Source: Reyranella sp. | GTDB lineage: Bacteria > Pseudomonadota > Alphaproteobacteria > Reyranellales > Reyranellaceae | Direction of reading: 5' to 3' | Length of the DNA stretch: 64,000 nucleotides | NCBI GenBank assembly: GCA_019750135.1 | Contig: JAIEOV010000048.1 | Coordinates: 62,001-126,000, forward strand | Shown here: positions 19,307-27,805 of the stretch, one piece after another | Layout: every line of letters starts with the position of its first letter | Numbering within the stretch: position 1 is the stretch's first letter | Notes under the pieces: generated by a model | What the model saw: the letters and a program-made list of their open reading frames with translations, nothing else | Databases searched by the model: none | Told to the model about the DNA's origin: nothing | Position numbers and translations under genes: made by a program

Positions 19307-20821
19307 ATGCCAAAGCCACCATCCAATCTCGCGGCGCTGCTCGGTCTGGTCGCCGCGTCACTGCCGATGGAGCTCGATCCCGCAGTCCACAACATCGCCA
19401 TCGTCGGCGCCGGCAACGCCCTCCGCATGGACGGCGCCGACCGCGCGCTGGCTGCCAGCATCGGCACGCTGTGCATCGCCGCCTTCATCCTGACGACCGG
19501 CGCGCTGGGCGACCGGCTGGGCCGCAAGCGCGTCATGCTGCTCGGCCTGGTCGTCAGCATGGCAGGCGGCGTCACTACGGCGTTCGCCACCGGCAGCGTG
19601 ATGTTTGCAGTCGGACGCGCCCTGTCGGGCATCGGCTTCGCCGCCTCATTCGGACTCTCCTTCGCTCTGCTGGCCGCCGTCGCGCCCGAGCCCGCCTCGC
19701 TCGCCCGCGCCGTCGCGCGCTGGCTCGCCCTGCAGGCAATAGGCATCGTCGTGCTGTGCCTGCTGGGCGGCTATCTCGCCGGCGTAAGCTGGCGGCTCGC
19801 CTATCTGCTGAGCCCCGCCGTCGCGGTCCTGGCCCTGCTGTGGTGTTTGCGGACCGTGCCGGAAGCCAGGGACGCCAGCCCTGGCCGCTTCGACGCGCCG
19901 GGCCTGCTCCTGGTCGCCGTCGGCCTGGTCGGCACGCTCTATGGCGTCAGCAACGCGGCCTCCGCCGGCTGGACCAGCGCGAGGGTCGTGCTGCCGCTGC
20001 TGCTGGGCCTCGCCGTGCTGGCGATCTTCGCGCTGTGGGAATGGCGCCGGCCGCAGCCCGCTTTCCCCATCCGAGCCTTCGCCGATCCGGAACTGATGGC
20101 CGGCGCCGTCGCCAGCATCGGCTTCAACGCCGCCGTTGCCGTCCTCGCCATCCAGCTCTCGCTCCTGTGGCAGTACGTCTATCGCTACCGGCCGATCGAG
20201 GTGAGCCTGGGCGAGCTGCCGATGATCGTGGCCTGCATCGTCACGGCGGGATGGGCGGGCAGCCTTGTGGCGCGCGGCGTGCCGATGCGGAGGCTGGTCG
20301 TCGCCGGTCTGCTCGCCCTGGCGGCAGCGATCGCCGCACTGGCCTTCGCCGGTGCCGGCGCCCCGTACATTGCCTTTGCCGTGCCGATGGTCATGGCCGG
20401 CGCCGGCGTGATGCTGACCCAGGCGCCCGCCGCCAACGCTTTCGTCGCCAAGGCGCCACCGGCGCTGGTCGGCGCCCTCGGCTCCTCGCGCACGGCGTTC
20501 GGCCAGTTCGGCTACGCGCTCGGCCTGGCGCTGAGTTCCTCCCTGGTCTACGGCATGTTCACGCCGCTCTTGCGCGATCGCCTGCACGAGGCAGGCGCCA
20601 CGCCGGCGGAGCAGGCCCAGGCCATCGGCATCGTGCGCTCTTGGGTGCGGATCCACGACGCGCCCGGCTTCGACGCCCGGCTGGTCCGCGAGGTCGTCGA
20701 CAGCGGCACGGCCGCCTATCTCGCGAGCTTCCGCACGACCATGCTGGTCATGGCCGGCCTGGTCGCGCTGGTCGCCGGGCTGTGTTTCTGGATCCTGTCA
20801 CGCCGCCGATCGCCTTCCTGA
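19307..20821 (+). CDS. MFS multidrug-type exporter (DHA2-like)
   Basis: Inner-membrane proton antiporter of about 504 residues with roughly 14 hydrophobic segments. The cytoplasmic loop 2-3 motif is LGDRLGRKRVMLLG, and the loop-5 antiporter-type pattern ALSGIGFAASFG is present. The ATG at 19307 was chosen over a GTG at 19289 because the N-terminus then fits family length. It is transcribed away from CYP102, suggesting export of the P450 substrate or product, but this is inference from position only. Confidence 0.82.
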   Translation: MPKPPSNLAALLGLVAASLPMELDPAVHNIAIVGAGNALRMDGADRALAASIGTLCIAAFILTTGALGDRLGRKRVMLLGLVVSMAGGVTTAFATGSVMFAVGRALSGIGFAASFGLSFALLAAVAPEPASLARAVARWLALQAIGIVVLCLLGGYLAGVSWRLAYLLSPAVAVLALLWCLRTVPEARDASPGRFDAPGLLLVAVGLVGTLYGVSNAASAGWTSARVVLPLLLGLAVLAIFALWEWRRPQPAFPIRAFADPELMAGAVASIGFNAAVAVLAIQLSLLWQYVYRYRPIEVSLGELPMIVACIVTAGWAGSLVARGVPMRRLVVAGLLALAAAIAALAFAGAGAPYIAFAVPMVMAGAGVMLTQAPAANAFVAKAPPALVGALGSSRTAFGQFGYALGLALSSSLVYGMFTPLLRDRLHEAGATPAEQAQAIGIVRSWVRIHDAPGFDARLVREVVDSGTAAYLASFRTTMLVMAGLVALVAGLCFWILSRRRSPS

Positions 20822-20888
20822 AAGACTGGAGGAGACCCCGCCCTTTATGTGAAAGTGCGCCGCGTCCGTCAGTTATCGGGAAGCGAGC

Positions 20889-22733
20889 ATGGCCAAGGGC
20901 AAATCGAAAACAGGGTCGGGCAAAGGCAAGAAGCCGGTGAAGAAGGCGGCCAAGGCGAAGAAGCCGGTCGTGCGCAAAGCCGCCGCCAAGAAGAAGGTCG
21001 CGGCGCCAAAGCCGGTTCCCCGTCCGACACTGCGCCGCTCGGTCAAGAACCGGGCGTCGGTGACGCGCATGCCGTCGCCGCGACCCGCTCCGCACAAGGC
21101 GCGTCCGCTCTCGGCCAACATCTACGAACGCGACCTCGACAAGACGCCCGCCAACTACGCCCCGCTGACGCCCCTGCAGTTCATCGAGCGCAGCGCCGCC
21201 GTCTATCCCGACAGCATCGCGCTGATCCACGGTGCGCGGCGGCAGAGCTGGGCCGAGACCTATGCGCGCTGCCGCAAGCTTGCCTCGGCGCTGGAAAAGG
21301 TAGGCATCGGCATCGGCGACACGGTGGCGATCATGGCGCCCAACATCCCCGAGATGTACGAGGCGCACTTCGGCGTGCCGATGACCGGCGGCGTGCTGAA
21401 CTCGCTGAACACGCGTCTCGATGCGGCGATGATCGCCTTCATCCTCGACCACAGCGAGACCAAGGTTCTGCTGGTCGACCGCGAGTTCCACAAGGTCATG
21501 ACCGAGGCGCTGGCCATCGCCAAGGTCCAGCCGCTGGTCGTCGATATCGACGACCCGCTGTGCGAGGACCGCGCCCAGATCGGCGACACGACCTACGAGG
21601 AGTTCCTGGCGACCGGCGACGACGACTACGCCTGGGATTATCCGGCCGACGAATGGAACGCGGTCTCGCTCAATTACACGTCGGGCACGACGGGCAACCC
21701 CAAGGGCGTGGTCTACAGCCATCGCGGCGCGACGCTGTCGGCCTACGGCAACGCCACCCAATGGGCCATGGGCATCCATCCGGTTTATCTCTGGACCTTG
21801 CCGATGTTCCATTGCAACGGCTGGTGCTTCCCGTGGACCCTGGCGCTGGTCGCCGGCACCTCGGTCTGCCTGCGCCGCGTCAGCGCCAAGGCGATCTACG
21901 ATTCGCTGGTCGCGCACAACGTCACGCACATGTGCGGCGCGCCCATCATCATGCAGTTCATCATCGGCGCCACGCCGGACGAGCGCCAGCCGCTCAGCCG
22001 CAAGGTCGAGTTCATGACCGCGGCGGCGCCGCCGCCTGCCGCCGTGCTCGAGGCGCTGGAGAAGGAGAATTTCCGCGTCACCCATGTCTATGGACTCACC
22101 GAGGTCTATGGGCCGGCGACGATCTGCTCGTGGCACGAGGCGTGGGATGCCAGGCCGAGCCACGAACGCGCCCAGCTCAAGGCGCGCCAGGGCGTGCGCT
22201 ATGCCGCCGAGGACGGCGTCACGGTGATGGAACCCACGACCATGAAGGTAGTGCCGCGCGACGGCGCGACCATGGGCGAGGTGATGTTCCGCGGCAATCT
22301 CACCATGAAGGGGTACCTGAAGAACGCCAAGGCGACGCGCGAGGCGTTCGAGCACGGCTGGTTCCATTCCGGCGATCTCGGCGTGCTGCACGAGGACGGC
22401 TACATCGAGCTGCGCGACCGCTCCAAGGACATCATCATCTCGGGCGGCGAGAACATCTCGACCATCGAGGTCGAGGGCGTGATCATCGAGCATCCGGCAG
22501 TGGCCAATGTCGCGGTGGTGGCCAAACCCGACGACAAATGGGGCGAGACGCCCTGCGCCTTCGTCGTGCTGAAGCCCGGCTCGGCGGCCACGGCTGACGA
22601 TATCATCGCCCACTGCCGCGCCAACCTCGCCTCCTACAAGTGCCCGCGTTACGTCGTCTTCCGCGACCTGCCCATGACCTCGACCGGCAAGGTCCAGAAG
22701 TTCGTCCTGCGCGAATGGGCGAAGCAGGCGTAG
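20889..22733 (+). CDS. medium/long-chain acyl-CoA ligase with Lys/Ala-rich N-terminal tail
   Basis: AMP-forming ligase that activates a carboxylic acid to its CoA ester. From about residue 76 it is a typical AlkK/DmdB-like enzyme: NYTSGTTGNPKGVVYSHRG (phosphate-binding loop), VYGLTEVYGPA (adenine motif), HSGDLGVLHEDGYIELRDR and the catalytic lysine in STGKVQKF near the end. The first 75 residues are unusual: repeated KK-AAK and KPV-RKAAAKKK blocks, strongly basic, like histone H1 or HU-type tails. The ATG at 20889 has a usable GGGAAGCGA upstream; an internal ATG at 21069 would remove most of the tail but lacks a clear binding site. Such tails bind nucleic acid or other polyanions in other proteins; here the role is unknown. 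Confidence 0.85.
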   Translation: MAKGKSKTGSGKGKKPVKKAAKAKKPVVRKAAAKKKVAAPKPVPRPTLRRSVKNRASVTRMPSPRPAPHKARPLSANIYERDLDKTPANYAPLTPLQFIERSAAVYPDSIALIHGARRQSWAETYARCRKLASALEKVGIGIGDTVAIMAPNIPEMYEAHFGVPMTGGVLNSLNTRLDAAMIAFILDHSETKVLLVDREFHKVMTEALAIAKVQPLVVDIDDPLCEDRAQIGDTTYEEFLATGDDDYAWDYPADEWNAVSLNYTSGTTGNPKGVVYSHRGATLSAYGNATQWAMGIHPVYLWTLPMFHCNGWCFPWTLALVAGTSVCLRRVSAKAIYDSLVAHNVTHMCGAPIIMQFIIGATPDERQPLSRKVEFMTAAAPPPAAVLEALEKENFRVTHVYGLTEVYGPATICSWHEAWDARPSHERAQLKARQGVRYAAEDGVTVMEPTTMKVVPRDGATMGEVMFRGNLTMKGYLKNAKATREAFEHGWFHSGDLGVLHEDGYIELRDRSKDIIISGGENISTIEVEGVIIEHPAVANVAVVAKPDDKWGETPCAFVVLKPGSAATADDIIAHCRANLASYKCPRYVVFRDLPMTSTGKVQKFVLREWAKQA

Positions 22734-22768
22734 CTAACAGCGGGGCCAAAGGCCTGCTCATGATCTTT

Positions 22769-22847
22769 GCCGGGAGCGCGCCACTCTGTGGCGCGTCTTT
22801 TCTTGATTACACGACCCATGAGCGCCACGGAGTGGCGCGCTCCCGGC
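22769..22847. repeat. family B palindromic element (REPIN-like), copy 1
   Basis: Outer arms GCCGGGAGCGCGCCAC and GTGGCGCGCTCCCGGC pair across 79 bp, and each half is itself a hairpin (GCGCCACTCTGTGGCGC and GCGCCACGGAGTGGCGC). The centre is less regular than in other copies. It is flanked on the right by half of another family B element and on the left by TCATGATC, so it seems inserted into an older copy. It lies between two plus-strand genes. Confidence 0.85.
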
Positions 22848-22848
22848 A

Positions 22849-22880
22849 ATGAGCCGGCCGGAGGCCGGCGGTCCCGAAGA
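22849..22880. repeat. family B right-half remnant
   Basis: ATGAGCCGGCCGGAGGCCGGCGGTCC-GAAGA matches, with few differences, the right half of the complete element at 42079-42153. Together with TCATGATC at 22759 it appears to be an older element split by the copy at 22769-22847. Confidence 0.65.
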
Positions 22881-22942
22881 CTCCGATGCGCCCTGAACGG
22901 ATCATCGCGTCGCCATAATCGGGCGGCTATTTTGACGGTGGA

Positions 22943-24295
22943 ATGGCCGGCCAGACCACATTGATCGTCACCACGCGCAGCGGCGTGCGCCCCCTGGGCG
23001 TGCGCGGCGAGCCGCTGCACAACGCCGCGCCGCAGCTGCGCCGCGTGGTGCGTCGCCGGCTGGGTGACGAAGCGGCCGGCCTGCTGGCCGATCCGCAGCC
23101 GCACGAGGACGGCAAGGCGATCGACTGGTATGCCGACTGGCCGGGTGCGGTGCAGCCCTTGTCGGCGCTGACGCCGGAGCGGCGGGCCGAGGTGCTGGCC
23201 GGGGTCGAGCGCACGCTGGCCGAGATCCGCCGCCTCGGCGATACGCTGGCCGGCGCCGGCCCGCGCGAGGACATGGGCGTCGTCGGCCTGTCGTTGCAAC
23301 TCGCCGCGCGGGCGCCGGCGCAATCCTTCATCTTCCTGGTCGGCGAGCGGCCGGTGCTCGTGTGCTGGGGCTACGAGAAGGACGCCGCCGCCACGTTGTT
23401 GCCGGCTACCCTGCCGCGGCCGCCCGAGCCGGCTCCCCTCAACCCCGTCGTCGGGCGCCGCCCCGTTCTCGAGGCGCCGGCCATCACGCAGCTGCCGACG
23501 CTGCGCCCAGCCAGCACGACCATCCCCTGGCTGCGCACCCTGCTGCTCGCCCTGCCCTTGATGCTCCTGCTGCTGGGAGCCGCCTGGCTGCTGCGCGAAC
23601 TGCTGCCCGCCGATCCGTCGTTGTCGCTGGCGACGCGCGAAGGACCGCCCGCGCCACCGCCGGGCGAACCACCGCCCGACCCGCTGCCCGTTTTGAAGGC
23701 CGCCTTCTCGACCGAACAGTCGCGCGAGCGCATCCTCAAGGTCGAGCTGTCGCTGATCGAAGCCGAACTCAAGAAGCGCATCGCCGACTGCAAGCCGCCG
23801 GAGCAGCCCAAGCCGCCGCCGCAGGTGGCCGTCGCGCCGCCACCGCCGCCATCCCAGGCGCAACCCAAGCCCGCACCGCCGCCCGCTCCGGCACCGGCGC
23901 CGCGGCCAGCGAACCCCAACGACAACCGCCTGCGCCTGCCCGCGCCCACCAACGACTATTCCTTCATGTCAGGCTGTTGGCGCACCGATCCGTTCCGGCA
24001 TGAGCTGAGCCAGGGCCAGCCCGGCATCTCGTCCTACTGCTTCGACGCCAGCGGCAACGGCCAGCTCGAATGGCGCCGCGGCCGCACCGCCTGCCGCACC
24101 CGCGCCCAGGCGCGCTTCGAGGGCCAGATATTGCGCATCCGCGACGGCGATTCATCATGCAACGACGGCTCGCGCTGGTATGCCGACCAGCTCGTCTGCC
24201 AGCGCGGCGCCGACAACGTCGCGCAGTGCAGCGGCCGCTCGCAGGGCCAGTTCGGTCCGGTGAGCTGGACGGTCAACCTGCACAAGCTGAACTGA
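22943..24295 (+). CDS. SrfA family protein, single-span membrane protein
   Basis: The 450-residue product matches my memory of the SrfA family (named from Salmonella srfABC). The N-terminal region has PQPHEDGKAIDWYADWPG, the family's PQPNE-x-G-x-x-IDWY signature. One membrane span follows at about residues 197-217 (TLLLALPLMLLLLGAAWLL), then a Pro-rich linker and a helical stretch. The C-terminal domain (about 330-450) has the cysteine-containing pattern FMSGCWRTD, YCFDASGNG, VCQRGADNVAQC, fitting SrfA. Function of the family is not established; it normally lies with srfB and srfC, which are absent here. ATG at 22943 is the first start in the frame. Confidence 0.65.
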   Translation: MAGQTTLIVTTRSGVRPLGVRGEPLHNAAPQLRRVVRRRLGDEAAGLLADPQPHEDGKAIDWYADWPGAVQPLSALTPERRAEVLAGVERTLAEIRRLGDTLAGAGPREDMGVVGLSLQLAARAPAQSFIFLVGERPVLVCWGYEKDAAATLLPATLPRPPEPAPLNPVVGRRPVLEAPAITQLPTLRPASTTIPWLRTLLLALPLMLLLLGAAWLLRELLPADPSLSLATREGPPAPPPGEPPPDPLPVLKAAFSTEQSRERILKVELSLIEAELKKRIADCKPPEQPKPPPQVAVAPPPPPSQAQPKPAPPPAPAPAPRPANPNDNRLRLPAPTNDYSFMSGCWRTDPFRHELSQGQPGISSYCFDASGNGQLEWRRGRTACRTRAQARFEGQILRIRDGDSSCNDGSRWYADQLVCQRGADNVAQCSGRSQGQFGPVSWTVNLHKLN

Positions 24296-24384
24296 GCGCG
24301 GCGGCTCCTTCATAAATTCCGCTCGGGGCCGCCTGCAGAATCATTGCTTGGCGTCGCCCGAAGCCCGCCCGCTACCATGGCGCG

Positions 24385-25110
24385 GTGTCTCTCTCCACAC
24401 GCGTAACGTGGCGCAGCTTCCAGGCCGGCGCGCTGCGGATGTTCTTGCCGAGCTTCGCGACATTTCCGTTCGGCATCGGCTTTGGCGTCGCCGCCGCACA
24501 AAAGGGCTTGAGCGCGCTCGAAGTCGGCCTGATGAGCTTCACCGTCTTCGCCGGCACCAGCCAGATGGTGGCGCTCGACGTGTGGGCGAATCCGCTGCCG
24601 CTGTTCGCCCTCGCCGCCTCGGTGTTCGTCGCCAACCTGCGTTACTTCGTGATGGGAGCGGCATTGCAACCACACCTGCCGTCGCTCAGGTGGTACGTGC
24701 AGCCCGCCGTGTGGCACGTCACCGTCGACCAGAACTGGGCGGTGAACATCGCCGAGTACCGGCGCGGCCACGGCGATCTCGGCAGATTTTTGGGCGGCGG
24801 CTTCATCATGGCGCTGACCTGGACCGCGTCGACCCTGCTCGGCCACCTCGCAGCGGGCGGCGTGCTGTCCGATCCGACGGCAGCGCAACGGCTCGGCCTC
24901 GACTTCGTCGGCATCGCCGTGTTCGTCGTGGTCGCGGTCATCCTGTTCCGCGGCAAGCGCGACCTCGGCCCCTGGGGCGTGGCGATCGTCACGGCTCTCG
25001 CCGCCAAATGGCTGATCGGCGGCAACTGGTACATCGTGATCGGCGGACTGGCCGGCGGGCTCTTAGGCGCCTGGCAACAGACGCGCGCGGACAATGACCG
25101 CAAGTCCTGA
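24385..25110 (+). CDS. azlC: AzlC family branched-chain amino acid exporter, large subunit
   Basis: Inner-membrane protein of 241 residues that, with AzlD, exports branched-chain amino acids or analogues such as azaleucine. It has the AzlC pattern FPFGIGFGVAAAQKGLS, then FAGTSQMVALDVW and VANLRYFVMGAAL, and about seven hydrophobic spans. The start is a GTG at 24385. The coding sequence overlaps azlD by 17 bp, which supports a two-gene operon. Its presence opposite to the liv importer later in the window suggests balancing of amino acid pools. Confidence 0.88.
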   Translation: MSLSTRVTWRSFQAGALRMFLPSFATFPFGIGFGVAAAQKGLSALEVGLMSFTVFAGTSQMVALDVWANPLPLFALAASVFVANLRYFVMGAALQPHLPSLRWYVQPAVWHVTVDQNWAVNIAEYRRGHGDLGRFLGGGFIMALTWTASTLLGHLAAGGVLSDPTAAQRLGLDFVGIAVFVVVAVILFRGKRDLGPWGVAIVTALAAKWLIGGNWYIVIGGLAGGLLGAWQQTRADNDRKS

Positions 25111-25402
25111 GAACCTTCTGGCCATCCTGGTGATGGCGGCCGCCGCCATGGCCGCCAAGGCCGGCGGCTTCCTTGCCATGCGCTGGCTGGGGCGACACCG
25201 TTTTGTCGCAGCCTGGCTGGAGCACGCGCCGGGCGCGGTGCTGATCTCAGCCGCCGTCGTGCCGATCGTCCAGACAGGCGGGGCCTTCTGGATCGGCGCG
25301 ACGGCAGCAGCCGTCGCCACCCGATGGGCAGGCGGCTTCACGCCCGGCCTGTTCGCGGCCGTCGGCGCCGTGGCCCTGGCCCGATGGGCCGGCCTCGGCT
25401 GA
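25094..25402 (+). CDS. azlD: AzlD family small subunit
   Basis: A 102-residue membrane protein with three to four hydrophobic segments, beginning LLAILVMAAAAMAAKAGGFLAM and containing LEHAPGAVLISAAVVPIV, the AzlD P-G-A-V-L-x-S motif. It starts inside the end of azlC. Partner of AzlC in amino acid export. Confidence 0.85.
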   Translation: MTASPENLLAILVMAAAAMAAKAGGFLAMRWLGRHRFVAAWLEHAPGAVLISAAVVPIVQTGGAFWIGATAAAVATRWAGGFTPGLFAAVGAVALARWAGLG

Positions 25403-25407
25403 AAGCG

Positions 25408-25587
25408 TCAGTGTCGAGTGCTAGGGGCGGTCAGACGAGCAATTTCGTCCTTTATCTGTAGCTTGCGTTTCTTGAGGCTGCAGATCGCATCGTCGTCGGG
25501 ATGCGGGCGCATGTTCTCTTGATCGATCGCATTCTCAAGGGAAGCATGCTTGGCCTTGAGCGCTTCGATGTGGTCCACTGTGCTCAC
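25408..25587 (-). CDS. DUF465 (YdcH family) small protein
   Basis: A 59-residue protein with a GTG start at 25587 preceded by GGAGG. Residues read STVDHIEALKAKHASLENAI, then DDDAICSLKKRKLQIKDEI, the two-helix DUF465 hairpin with its conserved LKKRKLxxKDEI segment. The family forms short helical hairpins of unknown function common in alphaproteobacteria. A paralogue lies at 27577-27798. It converges with azlD, 5 bp from its stop codon. Confidence 0.85.
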   Translation of the reverse strand: MSTVDHIEALKAKHASLENAIDQENMRPHPDDDAICSLKKRKLQIKDEIARLTAPSTRH

Positions 25588-25723
25588 GGGCGACCTCCGA
25601 GATTGTTGCGGACGCCCAAACTGTGACTCCTCCGTTAAGCCGAGTCACGCTGAATCGCACCCTATCCACCGGCTGTGCATAAGGCCGGCAAATAGTCCTC
25701 AAGCCTGTCCCATCGGGAACCGC

Positions 25724-26695
25724 CTACTGCGGCGTGATTTGCGTCGTGAAGGCGCCGTCGGTCGTGTTCCCATTCACCGAGTTGTTCTTGTAGGTATCGA
25801 GCTGCGCTCCGCCCGCCGACGCCAGGCCCGTGCCGTTGCCCGAGACCAGCGTGTTGGAAAGCAGCGCCACGGAAGTGGCCGAACCGTCGGCGAGAACGCC
25901 GGTGCCGACGTTGTTCACGACCGACGACCGCGTGACCTGGATCAACGAACCGCCGGCAGGCCCGCCGGCCGCATGGACGCCGGTGGCATTGCCCACGACC
26001 ATGCTGTCCGAGATGGCGCAGAACAGCGCCGCCGAACCGGTCGTGGAGTCGGCCTTGAAGCCGACGGTGCTGTTCCGGAGCAGCGACACGCGCTGGGCGG
26101 CCACGGTCACGCGACCGCTGCCGGCGTTCTTGACGAAGATGCCGGTGGCGCTGGTGCTCACGACCGTGTCGGTCACCATGACGCGTATGGCCGACGCCGT
26201 GTTGAGGTTGATGTCGATGCCGGACTGGCTGAAGCCGAAGATCTTGACGTTGTCGACGACCAACGAGGAGCCGGCGAGGAAGCGGATGCCGTTGAGGCCA
26301 GGCGTCGGCGAGCCGTTCACCCCGTTGATCTGGATGTTGCGCAGGGTGACGATGTCGTTGGCGCCGGCATTGATGATGACGCCGTTGGTGCCGGCAGCGA
26401 GCACGCTCGCCACCTGGCCGGCGCCGCCGTCGATGGTGATCGACTTGGTGATCGTCACCGCACCGTAGCCGCCCGGATCGAGCGCATTGATCTCGCCACC
26501 GGCCGCCGTTTTGGAGATGGCGCCGGCGAAGGTCTTGCAAGGCGCCGTACGGCTGCACGGATTGGCGTCGTTGCCGACGCCCGACACCCAGGTGCGGGTG
26601 GCTTGTGCGTTGGCCGGTTGGATGGTGGTCGCCAGGCACGAGGCCAACAGCGCAAGCAGAGGAAATACTCTCCCGAGTCTCCTGGGATAGATCAT
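25724..26695 (-). CDS. exported right-handed beta-helix repeat protein
   Basis: A 323-residue protein with a signal peptide (FPLLALLASCLATTIQPANA) followed by WVSGVGNDANPCSRTAPCKTF, the typical opening of bacterial parallel beta-helix proteins whose two cysteines may form a disulfide. The rest consists of irregular 20-25-residue coils rich in Asn, Gly, Ser, Thr and Val, for example ITKSITIDGG, SLVVDNVKIFG, TGIFVKNAGSG. The start at 26695 has GAGGGGGCAGCA upstream; a GTG farther up would precede it by 8 residues. No lyase active-site motif is evident, so carbohydrate binding or a surface role is as likely as catalysis. The gene is flanked by unrelated genes. Confidence 0.75.
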   Translation of the reverse strand: MIYPRRLGRVFPLLALLASCLATTIQPANAQATRTWVSGVGNDANPCSRTAPCKTFAGAISKTAAGGEINALDPGGYGAVTITKSITIDGGAGQVASVLAAGTNGVIINAGANDIVTLRNIQINGVNGSPTPGLNGIRFLAGSSLVVDNVKIFGFSQSGIDINLNTASAIRVMVTDTVVSTSATGIFVKNAGSGRVTVAAQRVSLLRNSTVGFKADSTTGSAALFCAISDSMVVGNATGVHAAGGPAGGSLIQVTRSSVVNNVGTGVLADGSATSVALLSNTLVSGNGTGLASAGGAQLDTYKNNSVNGNTTDGAFTTQITPQ

Positions 26696-26799
26696 TGCTG
26701 CCCCCTCTGTGACGACCACCAGACTACGCGCGAAGCCGCGCCGAGCGCAACTTGAGGTGGCTACTTGACATAGATTATGTCGCGCTGACTGAAACCTTC

Positions 26800-26962
26800 A
26801 GCGCTGGGGGCGCGCCACTCCAGTGGCGCGTCATGATCTTCCGGACCGCGAGCTTCGAGCTCGCTCATGATTCATGAGCGCGCCAGGAGGCGCGCGGTCC
26901 AGAAGAGCATGACCAGAAGAGCATGAGAAGACGCGCCACTGGAGTGGCGCGCCCCCAGCGCT
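26800..26962. repeat. family B palindromic elements, nested (copy 2)
   Basis: The outer arms AGCGCTGGGGGCGCGCCACT and its complement at the right end enclose about 163 bp. Inside lies another element of the TCTTCCGGACCGC class, with its own ATGATTCATGA centre and a GCGGTCC-GAAGA right end, followed by a short repeated CATGA(C/G)..AGAAGA stretch. It overlaps the stop codon of the TIGR02444 gene by 2 bp. It occupies most of the 265-bp gap between that gene and the beta-helix gene. Confidence 0.85.
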
Positions 26963-27515
26963 AGCCCACGACGCGCACGATCTCGTCCGCCGTCAACATC
27001 GGGAAGGTGCCCTTCATCATCGCCACCACGGCGGCGCGGTCCTTGGCGTCGGGCGTCACGCCGAGGCACACGGCGTAGACGCCGAGATTGCCCACCGCGG
27101 CGCGCAGGCGCTTCTCGACCGGGCGGTCGCGGTCGGCCGGCGGCGAGTGCAGGCTCGCGAGCTTGATCTGCTCGGCATGCTCGGCCGCGAGCTCGGCGTC
27201 GGCGACGCGCCGGCGCACCGCGTCGACCGTCTCGGGCATGGCCTCTGGCCACGGCCGGTCCTTGAGCAGCCGGCGCACCGCGCGCAAGGGTCGCACGATC
27301 TCCGCCTGCCAGGCATCGCTCGCCTTCAGGATGGCGCGCAGGCGGTCGGCTGTCAGCGTCGGCCGGCCCGAGGCGCCGAGCCAGCAACAGAACAGCAATA
27401 TGTTCACGTCGCAGCCGCGCCGTTCCTGCAGGTCGAGGCAAGCCTCGGCAACGCCGTCGCCGGCATAGAGCTCGAGCGAGAAATTCCAGAACGGATGGGG
27501 CAGAAAATCCGACAC
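26961..27515 (-). CDS. TIGR02444 family protein
   Basis: A 184-residue cytoplasmic helical protein of a family restricted mainly to proteobacteria. It starts FWNFSLELYAGDGVAEACLDLQ and continues with GCDVNILLFCCWLGA, both typical of TIGR02444. The function of the family is unknown. Its stop codon is formed at the very edge of a palindromic repeat. The divergent neighbour is the DUF465-purEK cluster, 61 bp away. Confidence 0.82.
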   Translation of the reverse strand: MSDFLPHPFWNFSLELYAGDGVAEACLDLQERRGCDVNILLFCCWLGASGRPTLTADRLRAILKASDAWQAEIVRPLRAVRRLLKDRPWPEAMPETVDAVRRRVADAELAAEHAEQIKLASLHSPPADRDRPVEKRLRAAVGNLGVYAVCLGVTPDAKDRAAVVAMMKGTFPMLTADEIVRVVG

Positions 27516-27576
27516 CTTCGGTGCTTCCCTTTGGCCGGGCGAAGGGGTACACGGCGCAGGGCAAGGTGGCTAGAGC

Positions 27577-27798
27577 ATGAGCAACCCTCCGTCGGAGCCG
27601 CAGGACGCCGAGACCCTCAAGGCCAAGCTTGAGGCCTTGAGGAGCGAGCACCGCGACCTCGACGAGGTGATCGACCGCCTGATCGAGAAGCCGCCGTTCG
27701 ACCAGCTCCAGCTGCAGCGGCTGAAGAAGCGCAAGCTCGGCCTCAAGGACCAGATCCTCAGGCTGGAAAGCCAGTTGATTCCCGATATCATCGCCTGA
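27577..27798 (+). CDS. DUF465 (YdcH family) small protein, upstream of purE
   Basis: A 73-residue helical hairpin protein: ALRSEHRDLDEVIDRLIEK and LQRLKKRKLGLKDQILRLE carry the family pattern. It starts an apparent operon with purE (7 bp gap) and purK (3 bp gap), an arrangement known in other alphaproteobacteria. Function unknown. It is a paralogue of the gene at 25408-25587, sharing the LKKRKL core. Confidence 0.88.
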   Translation: MSNPPSEPQDAETLKAKLEALRSEHRDLDEVIDRLIEKPPFDQLQLQRLKKRKLGLKDQILRLESQLIPDIIA

Positions 27799-27805
27799 GA
27801 CGAGA

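Noticed and set aside
19164..19361. N-terminal extension of the P450 to 1,124 residues
   Set aside because: The extension crosses the divergent promoter and MFS start, and BM3-like proteins start where ATG 19163 does.
17409..19493. 694-codon open frame on the plus strand
   Set aside because: Antisense shadow of the CYP102 gene, with Gly/His/Arg-rich product and no recognisable domain.
22734..22942. Riboswitch or attenuator between the acyl-CoA ligase and SrfA-like genes
   Set aside because: The structure there is explained by family B repeat elements seen elsewhere in the window.
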